Origin: Propionibacteriaceae bacterium P6A17
Lineage (GTDB): Bacteria > Actinomycetota > Actinomycetes > Propionibacteriales > Propionibacteriaceae
Assembly (NCBI GenBank): GCA_000619965.1
Contig: JHVD01000021.1
Span: 1 to 47,205 of the forward strand
Reading direction: 5' to 3'
DNA length: 47,205 nucleotides
Part shown: positions 1-8,008 of the stretch, piece by piece
How the letters are laid out: every line of letters starts with the position of its first letter
How positions within the stretch are numbered: the first letter of the stretch is position 1
Translations under genes and position numbers: made by a program
The notes under the pieces: generated by a model
The model's database searches: none
The model's input: the letters and a program-made list of their open reading frames with translations, nothing else
Told to the model about the DNA's origin: nothing

Positions 1-50
1 AGTCGTACCCAAACCGTACTGCGGTGCTGCTGGCTAGGATCGTTGCTCGC

Positions 51-95
51 CTGATAAGGCAGAGGTCGCTGGTTCAAGTCCAGCTAGGCTCACCA
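51..95 (+). tRNA. 3' half of a tRNA-Ile (GAT); probable attachment-site remnant
   Basis: The anticodon loop CTGATAA (51-57, anticodon GAT) is followed by GGCAG, a five-base variable region, a perfect T-arm (five pairs, 68-72 with 80-84, loop TTCAAGT), the acceptor strand TAGGCTC, discriminator A and an encoded CCA (93-95). The 5' half is absent. The five bases before the loop (CTCGC) mispair at two positions with GGCAG. No D-arm, and no GAGCCTA-like 5' acceptor strand, is present around positions 20-45. A 3' tRNA half starting at the anticodon loop is what a tyrosine-recombinase element leaves at its distal junction, so the intact tRNA probably lies outside the window. A decayed tRNA is the alternative. 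Confidence 0.6.
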
Positions 96-97
96 CG

Positions 98-122
98 AAA
101 CCCCTTTTGGCAAGGGGTTTTT
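98..122 (+). terminator. Rho-independent terminator of the tRNA
   Basis: A nine-pair stem (98-106 with 112-120, AAACCCCTT/AAGGGGTTT) closes a five-base loop and runs into T residues. It sits three bases after the CCA end and is the natural tRNA terminator. Confidence 0.85.
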
Positions 123-191
123 CCATTTTCTCGATGCGGCGGTGCCACGGCTGGTGTCTGATCTGTGTCGGCGATCGGGGCGGCGGCGCGC

Positions 192-275
192 CGTCGGGCC
201 GCGGGTTCGTCGGGCGGCAGGTCCGTCGGGCCGTGGGTTCGTCCTCGGTTGGGACGTCGGGCCGCGGGTTCGTCG
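192..275 (+). repeat. Three-copy degenerate tandem repeat, period 31-32 bp
   Basis: A 21-base unit beginning CGTCGGGCCGCGGG occurs at 192-212 and identically at 255-275. A near copy (two changes) lies at 224-244. Partial copies of its flanks (GTCCGTCGG, GGGACGTCGG) extend to about 300. The repeats are intergenic and no function is evident. Confidence 0.7.
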
Positions 276-392
276 TCGGTAGGGACGTCGGTAGGTCCGT
301 CGGCACGCAGTCCCGCCGTCGGTTGGGGCGTTTGCCCGGGGTGTTCGGGTTTGCCCGGTCTATAGGGTGTGCGAGCTCGAATGGGAGACGTC

Positions 393-447
393 GAAGTCGA
401 GGTTGCGTCCCGAAGTCGAGGTTGCGTCCCGAGATCGAAATTGCGCC
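393..447 (+). repeat. Tandem 19-bp repeat, two exact copies plus a degenerate third
   Basis: The 19-base unit GAAGTCGAGGTTGCGTCCC occurs exactly at 393-411 and 412-430. A diverged 17-base copy follows at 431-447. It lies between the tRNA terminator and the 3' end of the isomerase gene. It could be a dispersed genomic repeat or a protein-binding array; the sequence does not decide. Confidence 0.75.
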
Positions 448-508
448 AAGAAGTCTGATTGGCTCCGCCACCGCCCGGCACGGCGGGTTCGCGGCAAGTC
501 CCGACCGG

Positions 509-1477
509 TCAGACGTCGGCGGGCGTCCAGTCGGGGGCATCGTGGAACAGGAGTGGGCGCAGGATCGCGGTCGCGCGTCGGAGGCCCTCCTCGCCGCCGA
601 CGAGGACGTCTTCGTGCTCGATGCTGAGCGGCCCCGAGTAGCCGACCGCGTGGAGCGCGTAGACGAACTCCCGCCAGAACTCGGCCCCTCCCCGGTGCCC
701 GTTGCCGAGGGTGACGTAATTCCACGTGCGCTCGTGGACGGCCGACGGCGGGAGCGGGTCCAGCAGCCCGTCCACGGCGGTGCGACGGGGCATGATCCGC
801 ACGTCCTTGGCGTGCACGTGGGCGATGTCGCGCCCGAGCGCCTCGACGACGGCCAGCAGGTCGCAGCCCTGCCACATGAGGTGCGACGGGTCCAGGTTGG
901 CGCCGATCGCAGGCGAGCCGACGGCGTCGGACAGCCGCCGGAACGAGGCGACGTTGTGGACGAGCTGGCGTCCGTGCATCTCGACGGCCAGCCTCACGCC
1001 CAGCCGCTCGGCCTCGTCGGCGAGCCCGCGCCAGTACGGCAGCGCCACGTCCTCCCACTGGTGGCGCAACATGGCCTCCGCCTCGGGCGGCCACGACGTG
1101 GTGATCCAGTTTGGCATCGTGTCGCCGGGGGCTCCGGCGGGCAGCCCGGACATCAGCACGACGGTCGGCACGCCCATCTCGGCGGCGAGCCGGAGGCTGC
1201 CCCGCACCACCGCGTCGTGCGCGGCGCCGTCGGTGGGGTGGAGTTGGTTGCCGTTGGCGTTGATCGCGAGCAGCCGAAGCCCGTGATCGTCGAGCTTGGC
1301 CTGGAGCTTCCGGATCTCCGACGACGACCCTGCGGTGGCCGCGAGGTCCAGGTGGGGGGCCTTGGACCACCCTCCCGCGCCAAGCTCCACCCCGTCGAGA
1401 CCCAGCTCCGCGGCGAGCGCGAGGGCCTCGTCGAGTGACCGCCCGGCCACCGCATCGGTGAGATATCCCAACAGCAT
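509..1477 (-). CDS. Sugar phosphate isomerase/epimerase (IolE/IolI-type TIM barrel)
   Basis: The 322-residue protein has the xylose-isomerase-like TIM-barrel pattern: LGLDGVELG near the N-terminus, the metal-ligand segments VEMHG and NLDPSHLMW in the middle, then HVHAKD, and IEHED near the C-terminus. The family interconverts or dehydrates sugar and inositol intermediates in the cytosol using a divalent metal. The start at 1477 (MLLGYLTDA) follows GGAAGG nine bases upstream. Longer readings would run into the divergent gene. Divergence from an IolG-like dehydrogenase and proximity to a CUT2 sugar importer point to a catabolic role for a polyol or sugar. The exact substrate cannot be read from sequence. 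Confidence 0.85.
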   Translation of the reverse strand: MLLGYLTDAVAGRSLDEALALAAELGLDGVELGAGGWSKAPHLDLAATAGSSSEIRKLQAKLDDHGLRLLAINANGNQLHPTDGAAHDAVVRGSLRLAAEMGVPTVVLMSGLPAGAPGDTMPNWITTSWPPEAEAMLRHQWEDVALPYWRGLADEAERLGVRLAVEMHGRQLVHNVASFRRLSDAVGSPAIGANLDPSHLMWQGCDLLAVVEALGRDIAHVHAKDVRIMPRRTAVDGLLDPLPPSAVHERTWNYVTLGNGHRGGAEFWREFVYALHAVGYSGPLSIEHEDVLVGGEEGLRRATAILRPLLFHDAPDWTPADV

Positions 1478-1542
1478 CGTCCCGCACCTTCCATCGATCA
1501 CTGCGACTATGTTAGGACATGGCAATCGTGGAAGGAGCAATG
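1478..1542. promoter_or_regulatory. Divergent promoter region between isomerase and dehydrogenase genes
   Basis: Only 65 bases separate the two starts. A plus-strand -10-like TATGTT (1509-1514) overlaps a minus-strand CATAGT (1508-1513), so the two genes may share a promoter region and be co-controlled. No convincing -35 element is visible. The plus-strand -10 would put transcription start at about 1521, which supports 1543 over 1519 as the dehydrogenase start. Confidence 0.4.
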
Positions 1543-2553
1543 ATGCAGGACATCCGCATCGGCATCGTCGGGGCCGGGTCCATCGGCCGGGATCATGCCC
1601 ACAGGATCGCGGCCCGGATCGCAGGGGCCGAGCTGGTGGCGATGGCCGACAGCGACGTCGACCGGGCGCGGGACGTCGTCGGCGAGGGGGCCGCGTTCGA
1701 CTCCCTGGAGGGCATGCTGGAGGGCGCCGAACTCGACGCACTGATGGTCTGCTCACCCGGATTCGCGCACCGCGATGCGCTGCTGACTGCGCTCGACGCC
1801 GGCCTGCCGACCTTCTCCGAAAAGCCGCTCACGCCCGACTCTGCCTCCGCGGAGGAGGTCCTCGACGCCGAGCAGCGGCTCGACCGCCCCCACATCCAGG
1901 TGGGGTTCATGCGCCGCTTCGACGCCGAGTACGCGCAGCTGCGCGAGCTCGTCGCTTCGGGCGAGGCCGGCGCGCTCCTCATGCTCCACACAGCCCACCG
2001 CAACGCGCGCCCCACCAACCCGCTGTACACCCAGCAGAACCTCATCGACGACTCAGTCGTGCACGAGTTCGACGTGCTGAGCTGGGTGGCGGGCTCGCCG
2101 GTGCGGACCGTCGCGGTGCGGCAGGGCCGACGCAACACACTCTCCCTGCCGCACCTGCGCGAACCGATCCAGGTGCTGATGGAGCTCGAGGACGGGGTGC
2201 TCGTCGACGTCGAGATGAACGTCTCCGCGCAGTTCGGCTACCAAGTCACCACCGAGGCGGTGTTCGAGCGGGCGGTCGCCAGGATCGGGCAGCCGTCGGG
2301 CATGGGGGTGTGGAGCGACGGGGCGCACCGCGTGCGTGAGCACGTCTACTACGACACGCGGTTCGCCCGCGCCTTCGACGTGGAGGTGCAGACGTGGGTC
2401 GACGCGGTGCGCGACGGCCGACTCGTCGACGGCCCGACGGCCTGGGACGGCTACCGCGTCGCGCTCGCCTGCGAGGCAGGCGTCGAGGCGCTGCACACGG
2501 GCAGGGAGGTCGAGGTGCGCTCGACGCCACGACCCGCCTTCTACGGGGGCTGA
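1543..2553 (+). CDS. Gfo/Idh/MocA oxidoreductase, inositol 2-dehydrogenase-like
   Basis: The 336-residue protein begins with a Rossmann nucleotide motif GAGSIG (residues 10-15). It has the family signature EKPL with the catalytic-region lysine at 94, and DDSVVHEFD with His174. The segments GFMRRFDAEY and HRNARP are typical of IolG-type myo-inositol 2-dehydrogenases, which oxidise inositol to scyllo-inosose with NAD. I chose the ATG at 1543 because AGGAG (1533-1537) is five bases upstream. The ATG at 1540 is too close, and 1519 lies near the expected transcription start. It precedes the importer genes, so it probably oxidises the imported polyol. Another sugar substrate is possible. Confidence 0.82.
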   Translation: MQDIRIGIVGAGSIGRDHAHRIAARIAGAELVAMADSDVDRARDVVGEGAAFDSLEGMLEGAELDALMVCSPGFAHRDALLTALDAGLPTFSEKPLTPDSASAEEVLDAEQRLDRPHIQVGFMRRFDAEYAQLRELVASGEAGALLMLHTAHRNARPTNPLYTQQNLIDDSVVHEFDVLSWVAGSPVRTVAVRQGRRNTLSLPHLREPIQVLMELEDGVLVDVEMNVSAQFGYQVTTEAVFERAVARIGQPSGMGVWSDGAHRVREHVYYDTRFARAFDVEVQTWVDAVRDGRLVDGPTAWDGYRVALACEAGVEALHTGREVEVRSTPRPAFYGG

Positions 2554-2593
2554 CACCCTCCCCACTTGGTTCGACCATTCCGAAAAGTTTGTA

Positions 2594-2622
2594 TTGACAA
2601 TCGGCCGGGATGGGGTTACCTT
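2594..2622 (+). promoter_or_regulatory. Probable sigma-70-type promoter of the CUT2 importer
   Basis: A consensus -35 hexamer TTGACA (2594-2599) is followed after 17 bases by TACCTT (2617-2622). It lies about 75 bases upstream of the binding-protein start, leaving room for a leader. It separates importer transcription from the dehydrogenase gene just upstream. Confidence 0.55.
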
Positions 2623-2696
2623 TCAAGAAGTGCCGAACGGGTCGAAACTCGTCGGTGAAGACGTACCCGGGCACGCAGAATCCAATGGAGGAATCA

Positions 2697-3680
2697 ATGA
2701 AGAAGACTCTCATCGCAGCGGTCTCTGCGGTGGCCCTCGCGTTGTCCGCCTGCAGCATGGGTGCTGGCGATGCGGACGCGGGTGCCTCCAACTCCGCGGG
2801 CGGCGACGCGGGCGGCGCCGTCAAGGTCGGCGTCATCCTGAAGACCCTCTCCAGCGAGTACTGGAGCTACGTCGGCGCCGGCGTGAAGGCCGCAGAGAAG
2901 GACCTCGGCGTCACCGTGCAGCTCCAGGGCCCGGCCTCGGAGACGGCCTACGACGAGCAGAACAACATGATCGAGACGATGCTCGCCGACAACTCGATCC
3001 AGGCGCTCGTCATCTCCCCGCTGCAACCCGACTCGGTCGTGTCGGTCCTCGGCAGCACCGAGAAGCCGATCCTGTTCGTCGACACCGACGCCCCCTACGA
3101 CAAGAAGCTCTCCTACATCGGCACCGGCAACGAGCCCGCAGCCAAGTCCGGCGGCGAGGCGGCCGCCAAGCTCGCCGGCTCCGGCGCCAAGGCCGCCTGG
3201 ATCGGTGGCGTGCAGGGCAACACCACCAGCGACGCCCGCGAGAAGGGCTTCACCGAGGGCCTGCAGGCCGGCGGTGTCGAGGTGGTCGTCAAGCAGTACG
3301 GCGAAGGCCTCGCCGACAAGGCCGCCTCCATCATGGAGAACGTCCTCACCAGCAACCCCGACCTCAAGGTGGTCGTCGCCAACAACGACGAGATGGCCTC
3401 CGGCGCCGCGCGCGCAGCAGCCGCCGCGGGCAAGAGCGACCTCGTCATCTTCGGCTTCGACGGCATCCAGGCCGGCGTGCAGAACGTCATCGCAGGCACC
3501 GTCGCAGGCACCGTCGCCCAGGACCCCTACGGCATGGGCTACAAGGCCGTGGAGGCCGCGGTGAAGGCAGCCAAGGGCGAGCAGCTCGAGGCCTTCATCG
3601 ACACGGGCTCCACGGTCATCACCAAGGACAACGCCGCCGACTACCTGGCGAAGCTCAAGGAACAGCTCGGCGAAAGCTGA
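2697..3680 (+). CDS. CUT2-family sugar ABC transporter, substrate-binding lipoprotein
   Basis: The 327-residue protein has a lipoprotein signal peptide with lipobox LSAC (Cys19), a Ser/Gly/Ala-rich tether to about residue 45, then a type I periplasmic-binding fold. The starting strand VKVGVILKTLSSEYW, the QNNMIETMLADN segment and GFDGIQAGVQNVIAG near the C-terminus resemble ribose, galactose and inositol binding proteins. It captures sugar outside the membrane and delivers it to the permease at 5279. GGAGGA ends four bases before the ATG at 2697. It is the first gene of the importer operon and is followed by a strong hairpin. Given the neighbouring IolG-like and IolE-like genes, inositol or a related polyol is plausible. 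Confidence 0.9.
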   Translation: MKKTLIAAVSAVALALSACSMGAGDADAGASNSAGGDAGGAVKVGVILKTLSSEYWSYVGAGVKAAEKDLGVTVQLQGPASETAYDEQNNMIETMLADNSIQALVISPLQPDSVVSVLGSTEKPILFVDTDAPYDKKLSYIGTGNEPAAKSGGEAAAKLAGSGAKAAWIGGVQGNTTSDAREKGFTEGLQAGGVEVVVKQYGEGLADKAASIMENVLTSNPDLKVVVANNDEMASGAARAAAAAGKSDLVIFGFDGIQAGVQNVIAGTVAGTVAQDPYGMGYKAVEAAVKAAKGEQLEAFIDTGSTVITKDNAADYLAKLKEQLGES

Positions 3681-3698
3681 CGGGCACCGCGCAGCACT

Positions 3699-3740
3699 GA
3701 TTGGGCGGGACGCGAGGACTGCCACGCGTCCCGCCCAATC
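3699..3740 (+). terminator. Intercistronic 16-bp hairpin after the binding-protein gene
   Basis: Sixteen consecutive pairs (3699-3714 with 3725-3740) enclose a ten-base loop and no T-tract follows. Such hairpins after a binding-protein gene usually protect the upstream mRNA or attenuate readthrough, raising binding-protein output over the ATPase and permease. That role is inferred. Confidence 0.75.
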
Positions 3741-3779
3741 CATCCAAGAAGCCAAAACCATCCAACGAAGGGGGAGACA

Positions 3780-5282
3780 GTGTCTCCAGTGGTCGAGCTG
3801 AAGGGTGTGACCAAGAAGTTTCCGGGCGTCGTCGCGCTCAGGGACATGGCCATCCAGATCGAGCCGGGCGAAGTGCACGGCCTGATCGGCGAGAACGGCG
3901 CGGGAAAGTCCACGCTCATCAAGGTCCTCACCGGGGTCTACCAGCCCGAGGAGGGCGAGATCCACGTCGACGGAGAACGCCGCAAGTTCGCGTCGCCGCA
4001 GGATTCCCAGAACGCGGGCATCGCCTGCGTCTACCAGGAGCTCAACATCGTCCGGCAGTTGTCGCTCACCGACAACATCTTCCTGAACCAGGGCATCAAG
4101 GGCCCCGGCGGCCTGCTCGACTACAAGTCCATGGACGCGAAGGCCACCGAGCTGCTCGCCTCCATGGGCATCAAGGCCGACGTCACCAAGCAGGCCGCGA
4201 TCTTCGGCATGGGCGTCCTCCAGATGGTCGAGATCGCCCGCGCGCTCCTGAAGGACGCGAAGCTCATCATCATGGACGAGCCGACGTCCAGCCTCGGCGA
4301 ATCCGAGGTCGACGAGCTCATGCGCGTCGTGCGTGAACTGCGCTCCCGCGGCGTCGCGATCCTCTTCGTGTCCCACAAGCTCGAGGAGCTGTTCGAGCTG
4401 TGCGACCGGGTGACGGTCATGCGCGACGGCGAACACATCCTCACCGAGGACATCGAGAACATGGACAACGACAAGCTGATCCGCGCCATGGTGGGCCGCA
4501 GCGTCGAGAACCAGTTCCCGAAGCAGGACAACACCCCCGGCGAGGTGGCGATCGAGTTCCGCGGCGTCACCTCCGTCGGCAAGATCAAGAACGTCAGCTT
4601 CACGGCCCGCTACGGCGAGATCCTCGGCTTCGCCGGGCTCGTCGGCGCCGGCCGCACCGAGACGATGCGCTGCATCTTCGGCGACCTGCCCGTCGACGCC
4701 GGCGAGGTGCTCGTCGACGGCAAATCCGTCCGTATCCGCAACCCCCGCGACGCGGTCCGCAAGGGCATCGCCTACGTGACGGAGGACCGCAAGGGGCAGG
4801 GCCTGGTGCTCAACCAGTCGATCGCCGACAACCTCATCCTGTCGGCCTTCCGGCACGTCACCAAGGGTGGCTGGCTGAGCCCCAGCAAGGTGCACGAGAT
4901 GAGCGCCAAGAGCATCGAATCGCTGCGCATCAAGACACCGAATGCCGACAACCTCGCCGGCAAGCTGAGCGGTGGCAACCAGCAGAAGGTCGTCATCGGC
5001 AAGTGGATCAACTCGGTGTCCAACATCTACCTCTTCGACGAGCCGACGCGCGGCATCGACGTCGGCGCGAAGGTCGAGGTCTACAACATCATGAACACCC
5101 TGGCCAGCCAGGGAAAGTGCATCATCATGGTCTCCTCCGAGCTTCCCGAGGTGCTCGGGATGAGCGACCGCGTCATCGTCATGCGCGGCGGCGAGGTCAT
5201 GGCCGAGATCAATCGTGACGATCCCAAGTTCAACGAGGACGACATCATGAAGGCTGCTTGGGGAGAAAGGCAAGAACAGTGA
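3780..5282 (+). CDS. CUT2-family sugar ABC transporter, double ATPase (RbsA/MglA type)
   Basis: The 500-residue protein carries two fused ABC domains. The first has Walker A GENGAGKST near residue 38 and Walker B LIIMDEPTSS. The second has the signature LSGGNQQK and DEPTRGIDVGAK. As usual in this family, the first domain's signature is degenerate (MGVLQMVEIA) and the second lacks a canonical Walker A (GLVGAGRTE). It powers sugar import at the inner face of the membrane. The start is GTG at 3780, preceded by GGGGGAG. Its TGA overlaps the permease start by four bases, so the two are translationally coupled. Confidence 0.93.
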   Translation: MSPVVELKGVTKKFPGVVALRDMAIQIEPGEVHGLIGENGAGKSTLIKVLTGVYQPEEGEIHVDGERRKFASPQDSQNAGIACVYQELNIVRQLSLTDNIFLNQGIKGPGGLLDYKSMDAKATELLASMGIKADVTKQAAIFGMGVLQMVEIARALLKDAKLIIMDEPTSSLGESEVDELMRVVRELRSRGVAILFVSHKLEELFELCDRVTVMRDGEHILTEDIENMDNDKLIRAMVGRSVENQFPKQDNTPGEVAIEFRGVTSVGKIKNVSFTARYGEILGFAGLVGAGRTETMRCIFGDLPVDAGEVLVDGKSVRIRNPRDAVRKGIAYVTEDRKGQGLVLNQSIADNLILSAFRHVTKGGWLSPSKVHEMSAKSIESLRIKTPNADNLAGKLSGGNQQKVVIGKWINSVSNIYLFDEPTRGIDVGAKVEVYNIMNTLASQGKCIIMVSSELPEVLGMSDRVIVMRGGEVMAEINRDDPKFNEDDIMKAAWGERQEQ

Positions 5283-6280
5283 ACAACAAGAGGGCGAAGG
5301 CGATCCTTGGGAAGTTGGCGCCGCTGCTGGCGCTGGTCATCCTCATCGTCATCATGTCGCTGCTGACGCCGCAGTTCCCCACGGTGAACAACGGCATGAA
5401 CATCCTGCGCCAGACCGCCGTCAACGGCTTCCTCGCCGCAGGCATGCTGCTGACGCTCATCACGGCAGGCATCGACCTGTCGGTGGGCACCAACGCGATC
5501 CTCAGCGCCTGCGCCATGGCGTTCCTGATGGTCTCGTTCGGCTGGACGAACCCGTTCGTGCTGCTGCTCGTCGCGCTCATCGTCGGCACGCTCGTCGGCG
5601 TCGTCAATGGTGTGTTGCTCACGAAGCTGAAGCTGCCCCACCCGTTCGTCTCGACGCTGGGCATGAAGTACGTGCTCGCCGGCTTGGCGCTGTACCTGCT
5701 CGCCACCCGCACGATCTCCGGATTCGACCCGGGCGTGACGCTGCTGGGCTCCGCGGACCTCTTCAAGGGCAACGGCTTCAACGGGCTGCCGGTGTCGTTC
5801 CTGGCGATGCTCGGGCTGTTCGCGCTCGTCCACCTGCTGCTGAACCGCACGTCGCTCGGGCGCGCGATCTACGCCGTAGGGGGCAACCCCGAGGCGACGC
5901 GCCTGTCGGGCATCAACACCGACAACGTGCTCATCTTCGTCTACGCCGCGGCGGGCTTCTGCTCCGCGCTCGCAGGCATCGTGATCGTCGGACGTTCCGG
6001 CGTGGCCAACCCGTCGGCCGGCATGTCCGGCAACTACGAGACTGACGCGATCGCGGCCTGCATCATCGGCGGCGCGTCGTTCACCGGCGGCAAGGGCACC
6101 ATCTGGGGCACGCTCATCGGCGCGCTCATCATCTCGGTCATCCGCAACGGCCTGACCCTCCTGAACGCCCAGTCGGACGTGCAGTTTATGGTCATCGGTG
6201 CGGTCATCATCGTGGCAGTGTTCGTCGATGTTCGACGCAATGCCGCGGAGGAGAAGCGCCGCCGTCTCGCAGCGGCCTGA
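5279..6280 (+). CDS. CUT2-family sugar ABC transporter, permease (RbsC type)
   Basis: The 333-residue polytopic membrane protein has the CUT2 permease signature AGIDLSVGTN around residue 64 and the conserved region IAACIIGGASFTGGKGTIWG near residue 260, plus about eight to ten hydrophobic segments. It forms the transmembrane channel with the ATPase at 3780. I place the start at the GTG at 5279, which overlaps the ATPase stop (GTGA), with GGAGAAAGG upstream. The sequence is complete. No sugar kinase or LacI regulator accompanies the operon inside the window. Confidence 0.92.
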   Translation: MNNKRAKAILGKLAPLLALVILIVIMSLLTPQFPTVNNGMNILRQTAVNGFLAAGMLLTLITAGIDLSVGTNAILSACAMAFLMVSFGWTNPFVLLLVALIVGTLVGVVNGVLLTKLKLPHPFVSTLGMKYVLAGLALYLLATRTISGFDPGVTLLGSADLFKGNGFNGLPVSFLAMLGLFALVHLLLNRTSLGRAIYAVGGNPEATRLSGINTDNVLIFVYAAAGFCSALAGIVIVGRSGVANPSAGMSGNYETDAIAACIIGGASFTGGKGTIWGTLIGALIISVIRNGLTLLNAQSDVQFMVIGAVIIVAVFVDVRRNAAEEKRRRLAAA

Positions 6281-6296
6281 TCCACCCCTTCGGCGT

Positions 6297-6330
6297 CGTC
6301 GCCCGGCCCCTTCGTGGGAGCCGGGCGACG
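6297..6330. terminator. Bidirectional terminator between convergent genes
   Basis: An 11-bp GC-rich stem (6297-6307 with 6320-6330, CGTCGCCCGGC/GCCGGGCGACG) with a 12-base loop lies between the permease stop and the stop of the minus-strand lipoprotein gene. No clear T-tract follows, which is common in high-GC actinobacteria. Confidence 0.6.
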
Positions 6331-6352
6331 GCGTCGTTGTGGGAGGTGCGCG

Positions 6353-8008
6353 TCAGGCGTTGCCATCCGTGCCGTCGGTGGTGCCCGACGAGTCCTGGCC
6401 GGGGCCCATGCCGCTGGGGGGCATCTGGCGGTCGCCGCCCATGCCGCCGCCGCCCATGCCGCCGCCCATGCCGGAGCGGCCTCCTTCGCCGGCGGTCACC
6501 GTCGCCACCTCCGAGCCGTCGACCGAGACGACGTAGCTCTCCCCGGTGGTGATGCCCTCGGCGGAGACGACGACGTTCTGCGCCGCTTTCTGCGCGGTGA
6601 AGGAGACCAACTCGGTCCCGTCGGCCGTGCTGACCGTCACCACCTGGCCGGCGGAGGCGCCGACGTCGGCGGTGATCCAGCCCTGTCCGGACTCCGCAGA
6701 GGGGGTCTGCGCCATGCCGGAGGCGCCCGCGGCGACGAGCGTGCCTCCCGTGATGGTGAATCCGCTGGCTACGTCGATCGAGCCGTTGCCGTTGTTGGTG
6801 GGGCCGTGGACGGTCAGGGAGCCGCCGGTCATCGTCGCGGTGCCGTTGGAGTCGAGCCCGTCGCCGCCGGCATCGAGCACGATCTCCCCGCCGGCGATCG
6901 TGACGCTCACGTCGCTGCTCGCGGCCATCGGGTCCGCGCCCTGGCCGTCGCCGGAGGAGCCGTTGATGGCGTCGTCGGCGGCGGTCACGTCGACGACCCC
7001 GCCCAGCAGGGAGATGGTTGCGGCCTCGAGGCCCTCCTCGCTGTTGGCGATGGTGAGGTTGCCGCCGCCGACGAGCAGCGCCAGGTCGGCGTGGAGGCCG
7101 TCGTCGGTGGCGTCGATCGTCGTCGTCGCATCGCCGACGAGGATCGTCTGCGCGTTGCCGCCGTCCTCGCCGCTGGTGGTGGTGATGGTGCCGCCCAGCA
7201 GGGCGATGTAGCCGACGGTGGCGTCGTCGACGTTGTCCGACTTCAGCGCGTGCCCGCCGGCCTGCACGTCGAGCGTGCCACCTTCGACGATGAGGTAGTC
7301 CTTGCCGCGGACGCCGTCGTCGGCGGCGTCGACGGTGACCGTCCCGGAGGCGATCAGCAGCCCGTCCTTCGACGAGATGCCGTCGTTGGCATTGCCCTTG
7401 ACGGTGAGCGATCCGCTGCCGGTGATGGAGAGGTCGGCGCTGCTCCACAGGGCAGCGTTCGGCGCCTCCTCCGACGTGTCCGCGTAGGTCGAGGCATCCG
7501 TGAGGGAGTTGGTGGAGCCGTCGGCGAGCGCGACGGTGACCTCGTCGGCGGAGGTGACCGCCAGGGCCGAGCCGGTGTCGGAGGTGATGGTGACGCCGTC
7601 GAGGATGAGCACCACCTTGTCCTCCTCGCCGGCCGCGACGACGACCCCGCCGCTCAAGTCGCCGGTGATGCGGTAGGTGCCCGCCTTCGTGATGGTGACG
7701 ACGCCGTCCGTGCTGATGACGCCCTCCGCGTCGGTGGTGGCGCCGCTGCCGGAGAGCGTGATGGTGGCGGCCGCGGCGGTGTCGACGTCGTCGGCGGAGT
7801 GTGCCTCCTTGAGGCCGGCGAGGGCGTCGTCGAGGCTGGCGGTGGAGACGGTCGTCGTGGTGCCCGACGACGCCGCCGCGGCTTGGCTGCTGCTCGACGA
7901 GGTGCTGCTCGTCGCGTCGCCCGAGCTGGTGGTCGCGGTGGCGGTGCAGGCGCTCAGCAGTCCGGCGACGGCGAGCCCGGCGAGTGCGGTGGAGATGCGG
8001 CGGTTCAT
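6353..8008 (-). CDS. Carbohydrate-binding-domain (DUF4353-type) lipoprotein
   Basis: The 551-residue secreted protein starts with a lipoprotein signal (lipobox LLSAC, Cys21) and a Ser/Thr/Ala linker. A long repetitive beta-rich region follows, with recurring motifs such as DDGLHA, DDGVRGKD, ADDAINGS and GDGLDSNG that resemble the stacked turns of a beta-helix. This pattern matches the domain called carbohydrate-binding DUF4353. The C-terminus is a Gly/Met-rich tail (GMGGGMGG). It ends an operon with DUF4956 and VTC genes, and its ATG overlaps the stop of the VTC gene by four bases. The same trio recurs in other bacteria. The function is unknown; extracellular binding of a polymer is an inference. 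Confidence 0.8.
   Translation of the reverse strand: MNRRISTALAGLAVAGLLSACTATATTSSGDATSSTSSSSSQAAAASSGTTTTVSTASLDDALAGLKEAHSADDVDTAAAATITLSGSGATTDAEGVISTDGVVTITKAGTYRITGDLSGGVVVAAGEEDKVVLILDGVTITSDTGSALAVTSADEVTVALADGSTNSLTDASTYADTSEEAPNAALWSSADLSITGSGSLTVKGNANDGISSKDGLLIASGTVTVDAADDGVRGKDYLIVEGGTLDVQAGGHALKSDNVDDATVGYIALLGGTITTTSGEDGGNAQTILVGDATTTIDATDDGLHADLALLVGGGNLTIANSEEGLEAATISLLGGVVDVTAADDAINGSSGDGQGADPMAASSDVSVTIAGGEIVLDAGGDGLDSNGTATMTGGSLTVHGPTNNGNGSIDVASGFTITGGTLVAAGASGMAQTPSAESGQGWITADVGASAGQVVTVSTADGTELVSFTAQKAAQNVVVSAEGITTGESYVVSVDGSEVATVTAGEGGRSGMGGGMGGGGMGGDRQMPPSGMGPGQDSSGTTDGTDGNA

Larger units (their letters stand above)
123..508. other. Non-coding stretch with degenerate tandem repeats
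   Basis: No convincing gene lies between the tRNA terminator and the convergent isomerase gene. The open frames here have Arg/Pro/Gly-rich translations without recognisable domains, as expected from random high-GC DNA. The stretch carries the two small tandem repeats annotated separately. Confidence 0.6.

Noticed and set aside
34-540. Minus-strand open frame containing LAGLEPATSAL
   Set aside because: That phrase is the antisense translation of a tRNA 3' half, a well-known false gene. The rest is low-complexity Arg/Pro translation of repeats.
107-1438. 443-codon plus-strand frame
   Set aside because: It runs antisense to the isomerase gene and is kept open by high GC; it has no domain and no good start.
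1519-1542. Earlier start for the IolG-like gene at 1519 or 1540
   Set aside because: 1519 lies near the expected transcription start, and 1540 is only two bases from AGGAG; 1543 has proper spacing.
2694-5273. 859-codon minus-strand frame
   Set aside because: It is antisense to the ABC importer genes, which are unmistakable.
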